Shown in pieces: positions 59,951 through 64,000 of a stretch of DNA of 64,000 bases. The stretch comes from Fasciola hepatica. Lineage: Eukaryota; Platyhelminthes; Trematoda; Plagiorchiida; Fasciolidae. The notes under the pieces are model-generated. The model made no database searches and was not told where the DNA came from. It was given only the letters and a program-made list of their open reading frames with translations. The position numbers and the translations under genes are program-made. The stretch's first letter is position 1. Every line of letters starts with the position of its first letter. Where the stretch lies: NCBI GenBank assembly GCA_948099385.1, contig CANUEZ040000199.1:3420001-3484000 (forward strand), written 5' to 3'.

Positions 59951-59952
59951 GA

Positions 59953-62583
59953 TCTACATATTTTTCTGTTTTTATGAATGAAGTGCCAATTTATTATTGC
60001 TTTAGTTCATTACAATTTAAAAAGACTTGCTCATACAAGAGCTTACGAATGTTTTGTTGTCCTCTATCTTGCGAGATTTCTCAACAAGCATGATGATTCT
60101 ATGACTGAACTGGAACCCATGCTCGCTTGATTTGCTTTGTGTTTATTTAATGAGAAAAGTGATTTGTTTTTATGTGACATCTGAATATTCGTCTCTCATG
60201 TCAAAGTAAAGCCAAGCATTGAGCTGCCTTACGCACCCAAACAGTGAATCTTCATCCTTTTGCACCATTTCTGCGGATAAAATAATGCGATGCGTGCATC
60301 GTTTCAACGAAGGAAAAAGGATTGACAACGGACTAATGTTCGACTTTCAAGCTGTTTCGTAATTTGATATATGTATGTCACAATTTTTGCGGGCAATGTG
60401 TGGGACTGATGATACATTGTTTCGCTTACTGTCTTTTGGACCCTACTTTTCACGCACAAACCTCAGGTCACTCGACCAAGCCTTCACTCGGAAGCACCAA
60501 TTCGGATGACTTAAGGTTTGTTTCGTATTTCTTGGTGAACCTTCTTGCGATGAACCAGTAGACGAGCTAGATAAGGCAAAACAGAATTACGACATATAAA
60601 AGTGTGGGTTACCAGCAGTTAGAACTTCGCGAGTGGAGAGTATAGACAGCGTTTTTCAGTTTGAACAAACAAGATAGAGGACAAAAGCTGCGAGGGGAAT
60701 CCCGTTGTATACTCTCATCGTTCACGAACGAATAACACTTCATAGGAAATATGAAATGATTTGCTGGAAAGTATGGCAATAATTGATGCGTGCTCTTCTG
60801 TGGTTGTCCGTGTGTTTGTGTTTGTCGCAATCTGTGGGCTTCATTCGTACATGATTTACTGTCCAGCGGATGATGGGAATCAGAGGGAACTTTAGAAGTA
60901 AAATTATCACTATCACAAAGTACCTGATTATGATAATGTCAACAAAGCTAGATATGTTTTATGGATCTTATGATCAAACGAAAGTCCTTCTTTAGCAAAC
61001 CAGGAAACAATAACTAGGGAGCAGTAAAGTCAGTAGGGAATAACGCAAGCAGTCTCAAGTTTTGAAGTGCACTTTTGGGATACGGGCAGAGTATGTATTC
61101 TGACAGAAAAAGCAGAAGAGTCTAACTTTGTGAAATACCTCAATGACGTGCATAGACCGTGTGCAAGTAAGAAAAGAAACAAGATATTTGACGGTGGACG
61201 ATGCGAGAATCTGTCGGTGATATTTTGATTTGATCCCTCGGGTAATAAATTAAACGATACGTTGTGATAATTAGATCCATTCGAATGCGGAGGACGGAAG
61301 GAGGACCAATTTATGATATCATCTAGTCTGATACGGTGTTCGCATCACTCTTGGGCAATGCCATGGAGACATCGGTGCTCGAACTCTGAAAGTCTTCGCC
61401 TATCGTCTACCCTCTACTGCAAGATTGAGTGCAGAGCTTATAATGGGTAAGCTTAAATGTTCAGCTTCAGTATTACTGCCAACAACTTGCTTTTCGTAGT
61501 TTGTAACTAGTGTTTCTCTGTTTTACTTTCATCTGATTGGTCTATTATTCCACCATTTTAGGGCATAATGTTCGGTTTTAAGCCACTCGTCTTTAGACGA
61601 ATTTTATTGCATGGTTATTTCAGAAATGTTCATGACTGATTGTAAAGTTATTTTGAAATGTTCTTTCAACTAACCATGCTTCGTTCATCCTGTGTCGTTC
61701 CACTTAATGAGGTGTGTGATTGACACAAATGACTGTGAAAATTATCGATGATCATACACACCCTTTCTATGAGGCCCTTTCGAAATACCTCTGTGACTCC
61801 ATGACTCGTTCTCCATACTGCTTTATTCTCACCGAAACAAACTTGTGTAGGAGTTCTGCCGTAGAGTAACTCGGTTGTCTACTAATGCCCTAAGATCTGG
61901 TCACCACTGAGTTGCTTGCACATCTTCACTAGACTATTATGTTTACAATAAACGTTACTCTCAATTTGCCTCAGTGCATCGTAGTCAGGGAATCCTTATG
62001 TTGCTGAAATGTTAACTAGATTCTCGCAGTAGCCTGAAGACACAATACACTGTGTGGACCAATTTTGCAACCGACTTCATCATTTTATTATATTCATCCA
62101 TTTCTCTCACTTACTATTTGTGGAAAAGTAATTTGTTCCCAAACATGCGACCTAGGTTTTTCAAAATGGAAATGCTGGAGAACTGTCATCTCTCCTCAGA
62201 GTCTATAAACATCACATAAGCCTGAAACTGGGAAATCAACTAAATGGAATAAAGTCTTTCCTTTCTTATACAAGAATTAATCATTATGCAACATGGCCCT
62301 AGGCCACTCTTCGATTTTTCATTCGGTGTAAAAGTTCTGTCCTGTTAGATATTTTGACTACGTGGACCATCACTCTATACATCTCGAAGTTCATGAAATT
62401 GTAGGAGAATAATAAAAGCACCAACTCAGCTCTGCCTGTGCTAATTCGTCTTATTTCCTCGGAAAACTAACTGTAGTAAGCACTAAACATAAAACAATTG
62501 ATTTGAATAGCCCGTCGTTTTTCGTTGAAGAGTTACAAGTAACCGATTTGTTGGTTATCGCGGGTAATTGTCTTTGAGACAAA
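59953..62583. other. No gene recognised
   Basis: About 2.6 kb of AT-rich sequence with short ORFs only (60364-60561 plus, 60609-60830 minus), none with a known motif. Confidence 0.45.
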
Positions 62584-64000
62584 ACCTGGTAGTGTGTATT
62601 AGTAGATGCTCTGTTTGCGTACAAAAATATTTAAGTCGAGAAACAAACAAGACATTCGTGGAATGCACCCCATAACGGATTATTTACACAAAAATGAAAT
62701 TTACCGAATCAATCTTGGGAACAAGTAATTCAGATCAGCATAACCGTCGTGTTAAATGGTAGTGGGCATATGCGAAATCTACTACACCTATTTGGCCATT
62801 AGTATCCATTTGTCTGGCTGACGAAACCAGGGTAAATGCCCAATGTCAGTTTTGTGGCATTTGTCAAAATGACAAAACGTTTCCACTTCATTTCCCAAAC
62901 CGAGTAACTGCGAAAATTCCATTCAAACAAGAGAAGCCGTAAAACATAATGATTACGGATTACGTTGCACATCAATTGCATGCCCTTTTCTACTAAATGA
63001 AAACAATTCAGCCTTCAATATTCAGTGCAGATCTGCCATTTGATATATTTCTCAATTTAACACTGTCAGCGATTCAGTTTCTTCATTTTGTCATTTTTGA
63101 AAATATTCATTCTGATTTGAACCCGGAAAGTTAAGTTTTGAAGTTCGGAATGATAATCATTTTACTTCAACAGCTGGAGTATCCTTTCTGAAGGAACTGG
63201 TCTAACACAAATTTGTAATTTTACCATCATTTTCATAGGCTTTTTAGATTTACACAATAATAGACCGTAACATTCCCTGTTGAACACATACTATTGGGAT
63301 TCCACTGAACCGAAAAAACAAGGGCAGACTGCTGGTTGTCCTTGATTTCTATCTTTGTATCGAAGAACATTTTGAATCTTTTTGGAGGAATAATGGTCCA
63401 CTTCGTGAAAGCTATGGCAACAAAAATATCTGAAAGCGCAAACATTCGATGGCGTTTTCCTAATGTCACCTGATAACGTGGTGAGGCCATCAGGACATTC
63501 AGTTTTTGTATTCTTGCATTCAACAATTTATTCTGTTTGAGAAAGTATGGACAAACGTACATACAGGGTGACTGCGGCTATCTACTGAAGAATTAGATAA
63601 GTTTCTATAGCTTTAAAAAGCCAGGGTGCAAAGAAAAAGTTGTTTCCATACTCGAGCACTGATTGCTTCAAAACTAAACACTGGCGTCTGTGATAGTATA
63701 TTTTTCCATCAGCATAATTTATATCTTGTCAGAACCGTGCGCTAAAGAAATATCTTTGAAGACAGTGTTTCGAACGAGAAACGCACTCTTTGGCAAATTA
63801 ATGACATAAAGATTGGACAAGTGATAAAGGGAGAAAAATTCTCGCGCTCAAAATGTGAATGTAACTATACAAATGCATTGTTGAACCAGAAATCAGACAT
63901 CACAGAAAAGTGACTGTTTGGTGAGAAATACTTGCTTTTGTATGCCTAACTGGTCAGAATTCCCAGTTATACCCAATTTAGGACCACATCTTAGCCTGCG
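62584..64000. repeat. Dispersed repeat R4, copy 2 (runs off the window)
   Basis: Direct repeat of 41880-43135. The homology covers 62584-63685 and resumes at about 63880, with an extra segment of about 190 bases at 63690-63880. The minus-strand ORF 63233-63562 (109 codons) is open across the part that is frameshifted in copy 1. It reads MASPRYQVTLGKRHRMFALS and later KIEIKDNQQSALVF; no domain recognised. The last bases (ACCACATCTTAG) still match copy 1, so the repeat may continue beyond 64000. Confidence 0.9.

Larger units (their letters stand above)
58300..59952 (-). mobile_element. Ty3/gypsy LTR-retrotransposon pol relic
   Basis: Minus-strand pol fragment in the order RT thumb, RNase H, integrase zinc-binding region, integrase core. 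That order is diagnostic of the Ty3/gypsy group (in Ty1/copia the integrase precedes RT). gag, protease, most of RT and both LTRs were not found. Confidence 0.9.

Noticed and set aside
1..64000. CRISPR arrays, prokaryotic promoters, ribosome binding sites, tRNA or rRNA genes
   Set aside because: No regularly spaced direct repeats, no operon structure and no cloverleaf or rRNA sequence seen. The content is that of an animal genome, although a tRNA scan could still find something I missed by eye.

Overview
This window looks like nuclear DNA of an animal, most probably a flatworm (digenean trematode favoured, cestode possible). It is AT-rich, with no operon structure, no long host reading frame and only short ORFs in the background. 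What can be recognised is a mixture of decayed mobile elements of kinds known from flatworm genomes: RTE-type and CR1-type non-LTR retrotransposons, Penelope-like elements (PLE) with GIY-YIG endonucleases, a Ty3/gypsy element and a Helitron helicase. The taxon is inferred from this mixture and from remembered family resemblance, not from a marker gene. I found no convincing host exon, tRNA, rRNA or CRISPR.

Layout. 0.9-1.7 kb: first copy of a dispersed repeat (R1). 2.6-4.4 kb: RTE lineage-1 relic, plus strand. 10.4-13.2 kb: RTE lineage-2 relic, minus strand. 13.4-14.3 kb: a PLE endonuclease ORF enclosed by inverted repeats. 18.5-19.7 kb: second R1 copy fused to another PLE endonuclease. 21.55-21.66 kb: a long hairpin. 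22.0-24.5 kb: a pair of inverted repeats of about 225-230 bp, almost identical, 2 kb apart. 27.5-28.8 kb: Helitron Pif1-like helicase relic. 29.75-30.7 kb: R3 copy, with an inverted partner at 56.8-57.8 kb. 36.3-37.7 kb: a PLE whose reverse transcriptase is present twice, head to head. 41.9-43.1 kb and 62.6-64.0 kb: two direct copies of R4.

The most gene-like stretch is 44.6-55.35 kb, which is visibly more GC-rich than its flanks. It holds a nearly full-length RTE element (44.58-48.31 kb, with a candidate 9-bp target-site duplication), a second RTE relic (49.9-51.0 kb) and a nearly full-length CR1 element with both ORFs (51.0-55.35 kb). All three lie on the minus strand. A gypsy pol relic (58.3-59.95 kb, minus strand) follows.

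Every element carries stops, frameshifts or lost catalytic residues, so none looks autonomous. The window is best read as a graveyard of retroelements. The features that are not routine are the inverted arrangements around PLE sequences, the young-looking inverted repeat at 22-24.5 kb, and several two-copy repeats that match no family I recognise. Many open frames in the window begin at non-ATG codons, so ORF starts given here are limits of openness and not translation starts.
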